NCBI RefSeq assembly: GCF_002443255.2
Contig: NW_019211457.1
Span: forward strand, 47,149,690-47,213,689
Direction of reading: 5' to 3'
From: Varroa destructor
Taxonomy: Eukaryota; Arthropoda; Arachnida; Mesostigmata; Varroidae
DNA length: 64,000 nt
The notes beneath the pieces were generated by a model, which ran no database searches, was not told the origin of the DNA, and was given only the letters and a program-made list of their open reading frames with translations. Positions 39,054 to 49,697 of the stretch are shown here, one piece after another. Position 1 is the first letter of the stretch, and every line of letters starts with the position of its first letter. The position numbers and the translations under genes were made by a program.

Positions 39054-40133
39054 GTACATATATACATATATATATGTATATATATACAGAAGCATCTCTT
39101 CACTAGATTATAAAATTGCATTTTTTTCTTTCTGCGCAATATTCTGGTACATATAGTTCAGTGGCGCATGCTATAATACTTAATTTATTTCCCATAAAAT
39201 GCAACAGCATCTCCAAGCGACGACCTGTTCGCGGAATTCATTTCGGCACCGCTTCCTGCAGCCACTTCAATAGCCAATCCTCCTCGGAGTCCAGACTCTG
39301 AGGAAAAAGATTTTTTCAGTCAAGTATCTTCTGGATCGACCGGATCCGCTAATGGCGTCTGTGGTCATGGGAGCGGGAACGCCAAAATTGACACCGCTAG
39401 CATAATGTCTTTATACGCGAAGACTCCATCAGGTGAATTGCTATTACAAACACGTACTCTCAGTGGAAAAGTGCATGTATACAATTAAATTAAGCATTCG
39501 GTATTATTTCTATGCTTTTTTTAACGCATACTAGTCTTATGATCATTATATCCATAAATCATAACGGATTAATTTACTAAACAAGTCTATTAATAAAAAT
39601 TACCCCCTGTTAACTTGTTCTTTACGTTAATGTGTGACTCATATAAATATTTCCTTCGGTGTCTTTTCCAGTGCAATCACCACTGCTACAACAACAGACC
39701 GGCCTAAACATGAGTTTTATGGGTCCCCTAAATGGGCTTACACCGCAGATGGTTGCTAATAATCCCTTCCTCATGGGTGGGGCTATTGTAGCACTTCAGC
39801 CACCGTTAAGAATGTCAGCCGGCTACGCGCATCCCAGACAATTGAACGGTTTAGGCCAACTCGGGGGATTTGGTGGGGTTCCTGCGACACAGGCCGCGTT
39901 TATCGCCAATCAGGGACACTTCGGAAAATCCATGAGTACGGTTCCGCTTGCCGGGGCTGTGCCGACCCAAATAGCCGGAGGTGTAATAGCCCCGAACCTA
40001 ACTAGCGGTATACCCGCGTCTAATTTAAATTCAATAAACTCGCACATGTCTACCCTACAGCTCGGGTCAACGACAGGCGTTAATCTCGGTACGAAAATTC
40101 AACCGACGACGGCGGCGACGACGACGACAACAA

Positions 40134-40164
<31 letters not shown>

Positions 40165-40210
40165 TAAAGCAACCACCAACGGAAATACGCTTACACCGAA
40201 TTTCAATTAG
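29103..40210 (+). CDS. SMAP1: SMAP1/SMAP2-like Arf GTPase-activating protein, five coding exons, 459 residues
   Basis: Coding exons are 29103-29220, 36313-36474, 37875-38210, 39208-39432 and 39672-40210. They sum to 1,380 bp including the stop. All four introns are GT-AG and phase 1. The product starts [20 protein letters not shown] and has the ArfGAP zinc finger C33-x2-C36-x16-C53-x2-C56 with the catalytic arginine at R61 (GIHRNLG). The ArfGAP fold continues through [12 protein letters not shown] to [11 protein letters not shown] at about 136. Family knowledge: SMAP proteins stimulate GTP hydrolysis on Arf1/Arf6 in clathrin-dependent traffic. The segment at 143-150 (DLSVLGLS) may be a degenerate clathrin box where vertebrate SMAPs have LLGLD. 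The rest is Pro/Gln/Ser-rich and disordered-looking, ending in a T14 tract (430-443). Length agrees with human SMAP1 (467) and SMAP2 (429). Arthropods usually have one gene for the two vertebrate ones. Confidence 0.95.
29221..36312 (+). other. SMAP intron 1 (7.1 kb)
   Basis: A+T-rich intron with stops in all frames and scattered short open frames of no coding quality. A perfect 8-bp inverted repeat (CTACGGCA / TGCCGTAG, 30486-30509) lies in a slightly G+C-richer patch at 30.4-30.6 kb. That patch also holds A-box-like TGGCTAAACGG and a B-box-like TATTCGAGTC, possibly a very old tRNA-derived repeat. Confidence 0.75.
36313..36474 (+). CDS. SMAP1: SMAP exon 2 (core of the ArfGAP zinc finger)
   Basis: 162 bp, phase 1 at both ends. 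It encodes G40 to K93 with [20 protein letters not shown], the second zinc-ligand pair (C53, C56) and catalytic R61. It ends at a perfect donor GTAAGT. The acceptor is TTACCTTAG. Conservation with animal SMAP proteins is very high across the exon. Confidence 0.96.
36475..37874 (+). other. SMAP intron 2 (1.4 kb)
   Basis: Intron with a short TA microsatellite at 36806-36822. A minus-strand open frame at 36905-37147 has no coding support. Confidence 0.85.
37875..38210 (+). CDS. SMAP1: SMAP exon 3 (end of ArfGAP domain and linker)
   Basis: 336 bp, phase 1 at both ends. It starts with [20 protein letters not shown] and finishes the ArfGAP domain at [12 protein letters not shown] linker follows with the possible clathrin-box remnant LSVLGL and a KPQQQQSS run. 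The acceptor is TTATTTTAG and the donor GTAAGT. Confidence 0.95.
38211..39207 (+). other. SMAP intron 3 (997 bp) with compound TA microsatellite
   Basis: It contains a compound TA/CATA microsatellite at 39011-39087, about 120 bp before the acceptor of exon 4. No other feature. Confidence 0.85.
39011..39087. repeat. Compound TA microsatellite in SMAP intron 3
   Basis: About 75 bp of TA dinucleotides with ACATA and TGTACA interruptions. Confidence 0.95.
39208..39432 (+). CDS. SMAP1: SMAP exon 4 (DLFAEF-type and acidic/Ser-rich segment)
   Basis: 225 bp, phase 1 at both ends. It reads [20 protein letters not shown], then an acidic Ser-rich stretch, and ends with [17 protein letters not shown]. 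The IMSLYAK motif is the conserved 'ILSLYG/MALY' segment of animal SMAPs, which supports the exon call. The acceptor is TGCAACAG and the donor GTGAAT. Confidence 0.92.
39672..40210 (+). CDS. SMAP1: SMAP exon 5 (Gly/Met/Gln-rich C-terminus with Thr tract)
   Basis: This terminal coding exon starts [18 protein letters not shown]. It continues through Gly/Met/Ala-rich sequence resembling the low-complexity C-terminal half of SMAP proteins, and ends with 14 threonines and [16 protein letters not shown] before TAG. The acceptor is TCTTTTCCAG. The intron before it is only 239 bp. Confidence 0.92.
40118..40159 (+). repeat. Coding (ACG)n microsatellite, T14 tract in SMAP
   Basis: Fourteen Thr codons, twelve ACG and two ACA, following GCG GCG. 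The unit is three bases, so changes in length keep the frame. Confidence 0.97.
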
Positions 40211-40461
40211 AATTTTGTAGCGTACTAATTCTCTCTGTACATCGGTTTCCACAACTCTACTAGCTAGGAGACTGATTAGTGAAGTTAATTTACAGAGACG
40301 TTTGATAATGATAGAGCAGACGATCCAATTAGCGGCTATAGATTCTGCAACGCTTTTGAAAAGAAATTTTCGGTGTCAACAGATTTTTTGTTTAATCATT
40401 GCTACATCCTCGACTAACAAAACAAATCGAAGTAACTAGTATACACTTAGACACACATGCC

Positions 40462-40467
40462 AATAAA
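40462..40467 (+). terminator. Likely SMAP polyadenylation signal
   Basis: AATAAA 251 bp after the SMAP stop; a second AATAAA lies at 40579-40584. Either could be used. Confidence 0.5.
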
Positions 40468-40584
40468 TTCTGCCCATGAAAATGGCAGTGACGGCGCTAA
40501 ATGAAGTCTCAAAGGATCCTTCAACGTTTTTATTTCTTTACATATAGCGATAAATGTTTGGGAAGATAATGACGATGAAATAAA

Positions 40585-42274
40585 GAAGGTAAGAGTACGT
40601 TGTCGGTGCCATGTCGTTTAATGGAATTGTCCGCTGGAGAGTGTCAAAATATAGGAGGACAACTCGGAAACATGTATGAAAAGACAAATACTAAACGATC
40701 ACGATAGTTAATTCGAAAATTAATTAATAGGTCAATGGTCAGTTAAACTATGAGAACAATGATACTGCTCACGTGATGTTCATTTATAGATAATACAATG
40801 ATGAACCAGTTTTGTTTGGAACAGCTGTTCGTAGCGTTGGTCTGTGCTCAGTGACAAGAAGTAGCAGCTCTTCCGCATATGCCTTTAATGGGAATGATAA
40901 CGGTGGCTGTTTTGCCAGGCTTGTCTTCAACATTGATATGTCGCCATTGGACATTTTTAGAGCGTTTCCCTGTCACCGAATAACATAAGGGATCCTCATT
41001 AAAAAGAAACCACACGAAAAAACAGATCAGCTGAAGGCAAAAAAGGCTGAAGGTACTTGTTAGAAAGTTTTCTATGAGAGACCCAATGATCCACTTAGAG
41101 GTTCACTATGAGGGGCATGCCTGACGTTTAATTATCGTTTTGATATATAATTGGGTTAGATTTCCGTATGACGCCTCTCTGAATAAAGGTCGTCCTGGAA
41201 CGTGCCCTTTTTTCTTGTTATTGCTTGGATCGGGGTTTGGGCGGCCGGGAGATCAATTAATTGAGATTAATTTTCTTAAGTTTTTAGTAAGAGAAAGGAT
41301 AAACGATATATACATACAAAGATATACTGTACGCTCTTAAGTGAGACTCAAGCCGGGAGCACCGTATGCCTGTTGTCGCGAGTGGTTCCGCAGTTAGGCC
41401 AGATAATTCATGTAAATAAGAACAAAAGATAGCTAATAAGAATATTGTATGCGCTACAAACAAATAAGGGATCGTCTGAGTGTATATTTGCAACGCTTCA
41501 GAGTATAAGCTGGAAAAGACGAAGGAAAATAATTATGGTTTACAGGCGAAGATATATATACATACGACATTTTCAATGTTCCGGTGAGATGTTTTCACTG
41601 TTTGAAGAAGTCGATTTTAAAATAATAGCGATGTAAAACAATTCTTGCTTGAGCTGTTTTGGCATTATTATATGAAATAACATGTTGGTTGATTCAACGA
41701 AATTGCAAACGAGTTACAATGTAAAGATGGCTAATTGTTATCGTACGGAACGACTAGGTACACTGCCGTGGCGCAGGTGATGTAAGACCTGGGCAATGCG
41801 CAAAAAGAACGAAGACAAACAAGAGTTTACAACAATTAGTTACAGAAGTTTTGGATTGGTTGGTGGTGACACGTTATAACCGACTAAAATAAAAACGGCA
41901 AATTAATAAAAACAAATAGTAGATTTACTGTTGGTGAAAAAGTACTTGTACTGTGTGTTGTTGTTGCGCCGACTGGAATTCAGGTAAACTTTGTTTTTCA
42001 TACAAAAAACTATATCTAGAACGCTGTAGTAATAGAATGTATTCATTGGTTCAGGATGAATACGTTAAAACACCAATTTCATTAAAGCAGTTTCATTAAT
42101 AAATCGTTCGTAAATGATTTAGAGTTTCTTGTTATTATTATTAAACTGTTAATATGGTGTACTGATGTGTGCTTTGATCTCCACAAACACAGCGTGTTGT
42201 CATGCGTAGTCCCATGACTATAACATATACACATACTCAATTTCGCTTCAAACATATATCACCTTTTTACTTAG
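40585..42274. other. Intergenic, no supported feature
   Basis: A+T-rich DNA between the SMAP 3' end and the transposon relic. No coding-like frame is seen. Confidence 0.5.
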
Positions 42275-42312
42275 GTGGATTTAGGTCGGGAGGACAAGTG
42301 GGCCGAAGCCAA
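42275..42312 (-). repeat. 38-bp second copy of the mariner catalytic-motif DNA
   Basis: It is identical at 36 of 38 positions to 42691-42728 in the same orientation. Read on the minus strand it encodes WLRPTCPPDLNP, against WLQPTCSPDLNP in the relic. Sequence on either side does not match the relic. Both differences are G/A or C/T transitions. Confidence 0.85.
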
Positions 42313-42669
42313 GTTTACTAAGCTATACCACATATAGGACATGCATAATCTTTGCAACACGGTTCGTTTTGTAGAGCCGAGTCAGTCGTAGTAAGAATAG
42401 AGCAAGTCAAGAAAACATTAAGATAAGCATATGCCTATGATTATCAAGTCGTTACAAGCTGATTTGGTGGATTTTCAAATTGAATTTCAACTTTAAAACT
42501 AGTTGGGTTTAAATAATGATTTTAAGTAAGAGATACTCTTCTTTTCTCCACACTTGTCGCAGTGCTGTGGTAGTTTCTGGAGCACCATATACCTACGATT
42601 CACGTTATCAGGTATAATTTTTCTATGGTTTCTCGTAAATAACTAGCTGATAATGGGACATGTCTGGGA

Positions 42670-43045
42670 TATGGGAAGCCTCGTCATCACGTGGATTTAG
42701 GTCGGGAGAACAAGTGGGCTGAAGCCAATGTTGAATATTTCTTTGCTCAATGCAGCAAGTAATTGAGGCAACTCGATGAGCTCTGTTTTTCATGTACCAG
42801 ACTGTTTACTTTCGATCGCCGCGCCAACGGTCCGTAAATCTCTTAAGGAACTCGAGATAGTAGGCCGCATTCATCGCTTCATTTCTGGTAAGTATCTCAT
42901 TGTAGCAGATTTCTCCCGATGCCCATTGCAGGTACCACCTTACGTCCAAGCCTATTTGACACCGAAATCGATTCTTCTGCAGGGCGATAGCATTATCTCG
43001 TGTGGTCTTTGTTTGGCAAGCAGTGAAGCTTGAACCATGTCCAGC
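42670..43045 (-). pseudogene. mariner-like (Tc1/mariner superfamily) transposase fragment
   Basis: On the minus strand one frame reads about 115 codons with a single internal stop near 42817. It contains SGEICYNEILTRNEAMNAAY, then YLEFLKRFTDRW, TVWYMKNRAH, NIQHW and CSPDLNPRD. These follow the order of the mariner catalytic domain. A hydrophobic strand is followed by a helix with 'MNA..Y...L', then TVW....DNARPH, then HPPYSPDLNPCDF. The first catalytic aspartate of the DNARPH box is lost (MKNRAH), whereas an aspartate is kept in PRD about 34 residues later, as expected for D34D spacing. There is no start, no DNA-binding domain and no visible terminal repeats, so it is a dead fragment. Confidence 0.7.
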
Positions 43046-43048
43046 CTA

Positions 43049-44472
43049 TGACAGTTGTATGCTCCATGCGGGTTAGGGTTTCTCAAACTGCGTGTTAAAT
43101 ATACCACTCACAGTTGCAACTAGTCTGGAGCCAATTTACTCAGGGCTCATTTCTTATTCACTGTCAATATTTACAATACCTGGGTTATAGTACTGTAACA
43201 TGTTACGTAGTTTTTACATAGGTTTGAGTTGACAGAGTCGGCTCTGCTTCTGTAAGAAGCCTTCTCGGTTGCGGCAATGCCTTGTTATCCTTTGGGTTCC
43301 GACACCTAGTTACCTACCTCCTTGCTAATCTTTAATATTCCGGTCTCCGTTCTTGAAACGTTCGCATCATTGACGCGCTGTGCTTGCAATTAAGACCGCC
43401 TTTCCTAATGTCTTCATCAATCTTTGATGAATTTGTGGAGCGTTGTGGCTTAAGCGTTGATTTTTTGAACCAAACCATGTCATTCCTTCTGCACGCATTG
43501 TTCATAAGGTAAGGTCAATTTGTTTTTAATTAAAAGCCTAACTATTTTTAAGGCTGTTACAAGCGGATCCGGCGGGCTTTCACTTCGAATAACTCTTGCA
43601 TTAGCAGACAAAATTTAGCCAGTAAGTAATTCAGCCTTCTAAAATTTTCTGAGCAAAAATCGATTGAGTTTACTCCAGGAGAAATGTGTTCAAAATGAAA
43701 GTCGTCTTTTAGACTTGATAATCCATGTACTCCACGTATAACTTACGGAACTTTAATGAAAAAAAAACCGCTTGGAACACACAGGTCACTGAAGTCTGGT
43801 TCAGTCCGCGAAGAGGCAGTACAAGAGAATGACGTCGCCTTGTGGGGAAACCGAGTTCGGTGGCAGTGTCGAGTATATATGGACGTAAAATAATGGTAGT
43901 AGTAAAACGCAACCGGTGCGCAAGCAAGTTCCACTATTGATTTACTTTGAGAAGCCATAGATAGAGTAATTACATATGGGAACACGAATACTAAATATAT
44001 GGATGTCAAGAAGCTGTTAGAGCGTTGACACAAGTTTATAAGAAAAAAAGAGGTACACCTCTACGTCATATTAAAGATCATCATTCTAACCCACCTAGTC
44101 AAAAAGTTATTCAGTTTCAAAGTTCGCCGCATCGCTTATAATGACCTAATAGCTTCAACTGAACATGCTTATTTTTTGGTAATGCTTCTAGAGCTGTTTA
44201 TTGCTTGGGAAGCTCGCCGCCAGTAACTATTGTTGGACATCACGTGAGGCAAGCAACAACAACATCTAACAGTAGCATGCATCACCCCTTAGGAGCGAAG
44301 CAGAACGTGAAGGTTGGGTGCGTATAAAAGCCGAAAGGGCGGGAGCGGAAGTCTCGGAAATAAATACTAATTATACCTATATATACGTATATGGGCGCGT
44401 TCGTGCCGGAGGGATTAAACTGAGCGTTTATTTTTGCATCATGATGTCGTGTTTTTTATTGGCTAAAAATAG

Positions 44473-44524
<52 letters not shown>

Positions 44525-47500
44525 TTAATTTATTATGTTTTCAAGTATGTTCAAATAACGTTTTGGTCCATATTGTTCAGCTGGCTTGACATTGAAATAT
44601 TGTTGAAAGGCTCTGAGCTTCCCGATGATTGTTTATCCTTTAACACTCAAAAAGCGATTTGGATTTAATTGCGCTGACAGGGAACGGTACATCTGTTCTG
44701 TAAGGAACACCCAAATGGCACTAAAATACTTTTTGGAAACTTGAAAATCAATAAAAATTATACTTAAGGATCGCTATTGCTAACCTGCGTAAATAGATCT
44801 TATAATCTAGAGCAGGTGAAATGCACATATTTCAAAGCTGAATATATAATAAGTGGAGGTATATTGAATCACTATCAAGTACGAGCAACCTCTCCACGCA
44901 ATCGCAGGGCCTTTATTTTGGTTTGTTAAAATACGCCACTCAATTAACAGTTGATGAACAGTCTTCGATTAACACGACGCTTTAACTCCTTCAAGAGCTA
45001 TTTGAAAAAATTACTTTTTCCAAAGCAGTAGTGGAAAGGAAATGAAATTTAAAATGTATTTAGAGAAAAAAAATAAAGTAAGTCATTTCGGAGGGCTCCT
45101 GTTGGCAGAATACAATTTACAGTGGGAACATACCATTCCACCAACTACACTCCATTGGATCAAGCGAGACCATCAACAAGTGGACGGGATATATAAAAAA
45201 ACAATGGTCAGCGTTATAGATCAGCCACACCCGCTTTGTTTAAATTAGACCACCGGGTAAAAATTTCGAGTGACCACAGCCACTTAATATTGTTATATAT
45301 CAGCGGTAAAACTAGTAATAGCCTAAAAAAATTGATTTTTTGAAAAAAAGGGTTTATTACTGCATCGTAGTGAATATATCTCAAATGAAGCGTTAGACTC
45401 CGGTTCGTTAAGCGAGTTCACCCAGCCTATTGTATATTGTGAGGAGCGCCCTGTGTAGTCTTCGATGTGGGTTATATCACTGCCTGACATTCTATTAACC
45501 AGCCGCTCTGTAGACATAATTTAACTACAGCGTTATGCCTAGATCTGTCGACTCTCTTCCGATAGACACATATGTATATATATATGCGTGTGTGAAAATG
45601 ATCGTGTGCTTGCTCGTGAACAGTTTGTTTATAATTTTCGATCTTATCAGCCATATGGACTTTTGGCTAAATTACATGCTTAACGCATATGGCTCTACGC
45701 GTGCCATATTAAACAGAATTAAAGCGGCAGTTGGACAGCTTCATTAGTGGTTGAAAAGGCGAATATATGAGGGTCATATTCAGCAACCCATACGTTGTCA
45801 AGTAAATTGTGTAAATATCATTGCGACGTCTAGTTCCTAGCTTCCTTTTTATTTATATTTGTTATTTTTTAGCTGTTTCTGGTTAATTCCTGGCATCATT
45901 ATATCGAGACAAATTATATAGGGTGGGTTAGGTTATGGAATACGTGCCGATGTCCCGACCGCATAGCCTATCGCCTGTCTCTGAGACTAATGCTGCTCGA
46001 AGGCTTTAAAGACAAGCAACACATTTTAATTAAGAGCAAAGCAACTAGTACCATATTCAACAAAACAACATGTAGCTAGGTCGACAAAACCTATTCTCGG
46101 CGTCACGTTGAGGTGTGTTACTTCCCTTTTATTGTTCTAAAGCCTACCTGCAAAGCTTAGTCGAGTAGAAACGTTTCATTGTATGCCGTCCTGGTAGTAC
46201 GTGACGTTCATGATGATCAACAAATGATCATGGAATTCACCAAGCGATCTTCGCCTTTGCTTTCCTCTTTTATCATATTAGATAGCAACCAATGGCATTA
46301 GTTCTTCCTAGCCAATCGAGGACCCCATCTTCTAAGGTTTACCAATCTTGACATTTTGTCATTATCTCATTAACTCTTTCGCTGCAGTGGCCATTATCGG
46401 CGTAATTGTCACAGTTGCTACCCTTGAGGTTCACGATAAAGTTAATGTTGCTGTTCTCTTATGTTTCAGTAACCGCGTGGCTTTACGGACTTCTTCCACT
46501 GACTGTCCAACGATAAAGCCTTCATTCTAATTGTTGTTATTACCGTCGTTGATGGAAGCTACTTTCACTTGGATTATTGGGCTCGTCCACTTATCACACC
46601 CGGGCGCACACACATGGCGCTTAATAGCTGTTCTCGTTCTTCTTCGTCTTGCTACGTTGATAGGCTACTCTGAACATATTGATTAGCGCCTCCAAGTGGG
46701 GCAGGCCCCTGAAGCGACAATTTGAGGCGAAGCGGAGAAGATCGGCGTCGAGAAAATCATACGGTAACCGAGTCGAGCCTCCGTTGATAGTGTTTTATAG
46801 CTGTTGGTCGAATTCTAAAACGCAGTCACCGTGTTGATGCTCAGGCCTCAGGAACAGCGGTAGAAAAACAGGATGGGTGAAACATCAAGGACAAAACATC
46901 AGCTGGATGTTAGGAAGAAGTGACATGCTGTAGTGGGTATGGCGCTGACAAGAAAACCCGCAGTAATTGGGTCTTGTCTATGTGTGCGCGCTGTAGCAGT
47001 TATACGGCGCAGTGCAAGCATTACAATGTCTCGGTAACTTTCATCTTCACTGAAACCGGCTGCACTGTTATCATTGGCGGTCGGCTAACTGCAGTCTGTT
47101 CGAAAGCGCACCAGCTGAAAGGCCACGACATAGTCTGCGTCAGCCAACTTCGATGTGGGTCCATGGGTGTGCATGTGCGTTCGCTCTGTATATCTATAAC
47201 GGCTGGGCGAGCATTATAAGTGTTGAATGTTCGCCCATTGAACTTCTTTTTCCTTGACAGCAGCGTAGGCTGGGGGTTACTTTATGCTTTATACTTTATG
47301 CTCGACTACGATGGAACAGCCGATGGAAACGATGGAGGGAGCATCCACAACGACCACTAGGTCAAGGTCTCTCTGGCACGGCTGTCTTCATAGCGGTTGG
47401 AGTCGCTACATGCGACTCAGGGGATGAGGGACCATGAGGAAAGCTGGCAGCTGACGCCACGTGCTCCCCCAAACTTTAGGCAGTGGAACGATAGACCGCA

Positions 47501-49565
47501 CCATCCCTAGAGTTTTACACTTCAAATCTAGCTGTTAAAGCAGTATACGATGGCATTAAAGTCCGCTGACGGTGGCCAATGGTCAAACGACAGCGTTGTA
47601 AAAAGAGCTGCTTGAATATGCTAGGTCAAGCTGGAACTTACAAATATATATATGGGTATAAACTCGTGTTCTATTCTAGGTTTTCTATATACGTACGGCG
47701 TATATATATAGGAAACACAGAATGCTCCCAGAAACTTGTTCTAAGCTTCCTTAGTACAATTTTTTTCAATTAGTTATATCGTATTCAATGTACGAAACTT
47801 TTTCATATTTTACCTTCAGACATTTTGGAATATTCTGTTCTATTTTTCATTTTAAAAGAGTATACAATTGTTACGATACATAAAAATGTATGCATTATGC
47901 AGATTTGTCAACGTGCTTTATGTAACTCGTTTTATAATTCGGCTATTTGTTAAAGGGAGCTACTCTTATGTTATATAGTGTACACAAATTTTTATTGTTT
48001 ACCTCTTTACGTGTCATTGCAAGAAACGCTGACCAAGCTACGTCTTTTGAGAATCAGAAAGAGTGCATTTAGGTATACAATTCATATAATTATGTTTTTC
48101 TAAACTTCACGGAAAACCTTAAACCGAATGTAATAAGTTATAGGTGAGGGAGCACTACCGCGCTGATTCGAGTAGCTGGACAAAGTAGGGCAGTGGATAA
48201 TGTTAAAAGTTCATGGCGTCGAAGTAAAATCCATGGCGATAAGTGGATTGAGGATTTATTAGCCAACCCACGTTTGAACGATCCTCTAGGGGAACCGACA
48301 TTTCAGATGTTTCAATAACAAAAGTTTTATGCTTTGAGAAAAGTCCCTTCACTCTGATAAAAAAAAAACAGAGGAAATCCTTTGAATCGACATTTCTGAT
48401 TGAAAATCTTCTAAGGCGTTGGGGTGTAGTTGAGTCAACTAGTCTTCTTTGTGGTCGAACTATTAATGAAGCTAAAGTGCATTTTTAAACTGAGCTTAGC
48501 AAATCTGGTCTTCGTAGTGTCTTCAACTGCAGATCGAATCAGATTCATAGATCCTGCAGTTCTTTGTCATATTGATGATAGCATTGGGCGGATTAGGAAA
48601 ATATATATAAATTAAAATTTAGACAAGATGAATGCATCTTATTTGCACAAAGAGTTATATTTTTGCGTATCCCTGCATTTTTTTTAACTTTCAAACCTTT
48701 ACGTTGCAAATTTCGCTGAAAACTGGCAAAAATAACTAAAACTCAAAATTTAAAAAAAAAATGGAGTATGCCATTTCCGTGGAAAACACTTTTCTGGAAA
48801 AGCTTGCATCGTCGCAACTCAAAAGAACCACAATACGAAAAAGTGGTTTAAAAATTAACAAATCTGGAAATGACATAGCCTCGAGAATTTATGAGAACAT
48901 ATTAGTATTAATCAGTTTTTTTTTTATAGTTTTATGATGTTTCGATTATAAGTGCATCTAAAAGTAATCGTAAAAAAATCCGCTCTCTCTATTTCGTTAT
49001 TTCCCGATAACCTCCAAATCGGTTGCGAGAGAAGATCTCATTTAACTTACCTGTCGGACACTAGGATCATAAAACCTCTAAATGTTGAACAAATCTATAC
49101 GTATATTTACATAAGGTATGTTGTATGGGGATTAAAAACTGACCCCACAAACTAACTCTCCTAAGGCGTCACTGCACATACATGCGGAAAAAAACATTTA
49201 GTCTTTTCTTCTACAACACGAAAACTACGAAAATGATATCAAAGCCCCTTTTCTTGACATTTTGATACGAAACGACAAGATACGCTGAGAAAACTAGATG
49301 GGCTTTGTCCTTATGGGTATGAGGCTCGGCAGTAGATGTCTGCAATGGAAAAACGACTTTACAGAAAAATGACTTGTACTGTCATAGGTTTTTAATGAAA
49401 ATGATACGCTACGGAAGAAGACGTCATCCTGTCAAATGAGCTTTGTTTGTAGTTTCTAGCGAGACCAGGAGCCTTGGCGCAACGACTAGTTACAGTAGCG
49501 AACGTTTAGACTATAGTAGATTAAGGATAATTTTACGTCCGGTACCGCTGCGAAGTACTACCACC
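43049..49565. other. Intergenic or intronic, no firmly supported gene
   Basis: Mostly A+T-rich. A G+C-richer block at 46.3-47.5 kb has plus-strand frames at 46348-46530 (after TCTTTCGCTGCAG, an acceptor-like site) and 46920-47219, without recognisable domains. A TATAAAAG at 44323-44330 precedes G+C-rich sequence, but the open frame after it runs into a TA microsatellite. Confidence 0.4.
44476..44521. repeat. Perfect TA microsatellite
   Basis: About 45 bp of uninterrupted alternating A and T. Confidence 0.97.
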
Positions 49566-49697
49566 CCGTGATAGCGTGGTTGGTAACGCGTTGGGCTACT
49601 AACCTTGGTGACGTGTTGGTCTGGGTACGGATCCACGGATAGACGCAATTTTTGCTTCGTGCCTAACGGCGTTACTGGACGTACAACTCGAAACAAA
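49566..49697 (+). repeat. tRNA-derived SINE, copy 3
   Basis: It begins CGTGATAGCGTGGTTGGTAA (A-box-like), passes a mutated B box (GGTCTGGGTACGGATCC), and ends TGCCTAACGGCGTTACTGGA then cgtacaactcgaaac. This is the same head and tail as the copies at 16.2 and 56.1 kb. Compared with those it is shortened between B box and tail. Confidence 0.7.

Noticed and set aside
40067..40252. Minus-strand ORF with a long arginine run
   Set aside because: Antisense of the SMAP threonine (ACG)n tract, so the CGT repeats create it.
44318..44668. 116-codon plus ORF after a TATAAAAG
   Set aside because: Much of it is Ile-Tyr repeats from a TA microsatellite. It is not real coding composition.
45918..45936. GGGTTAGGTTA resembling arthropod TTAGG telomere repeats (also near 49728 and 43069)
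   Set aside because: Only one to two units each, too short for an interstitial telomere.
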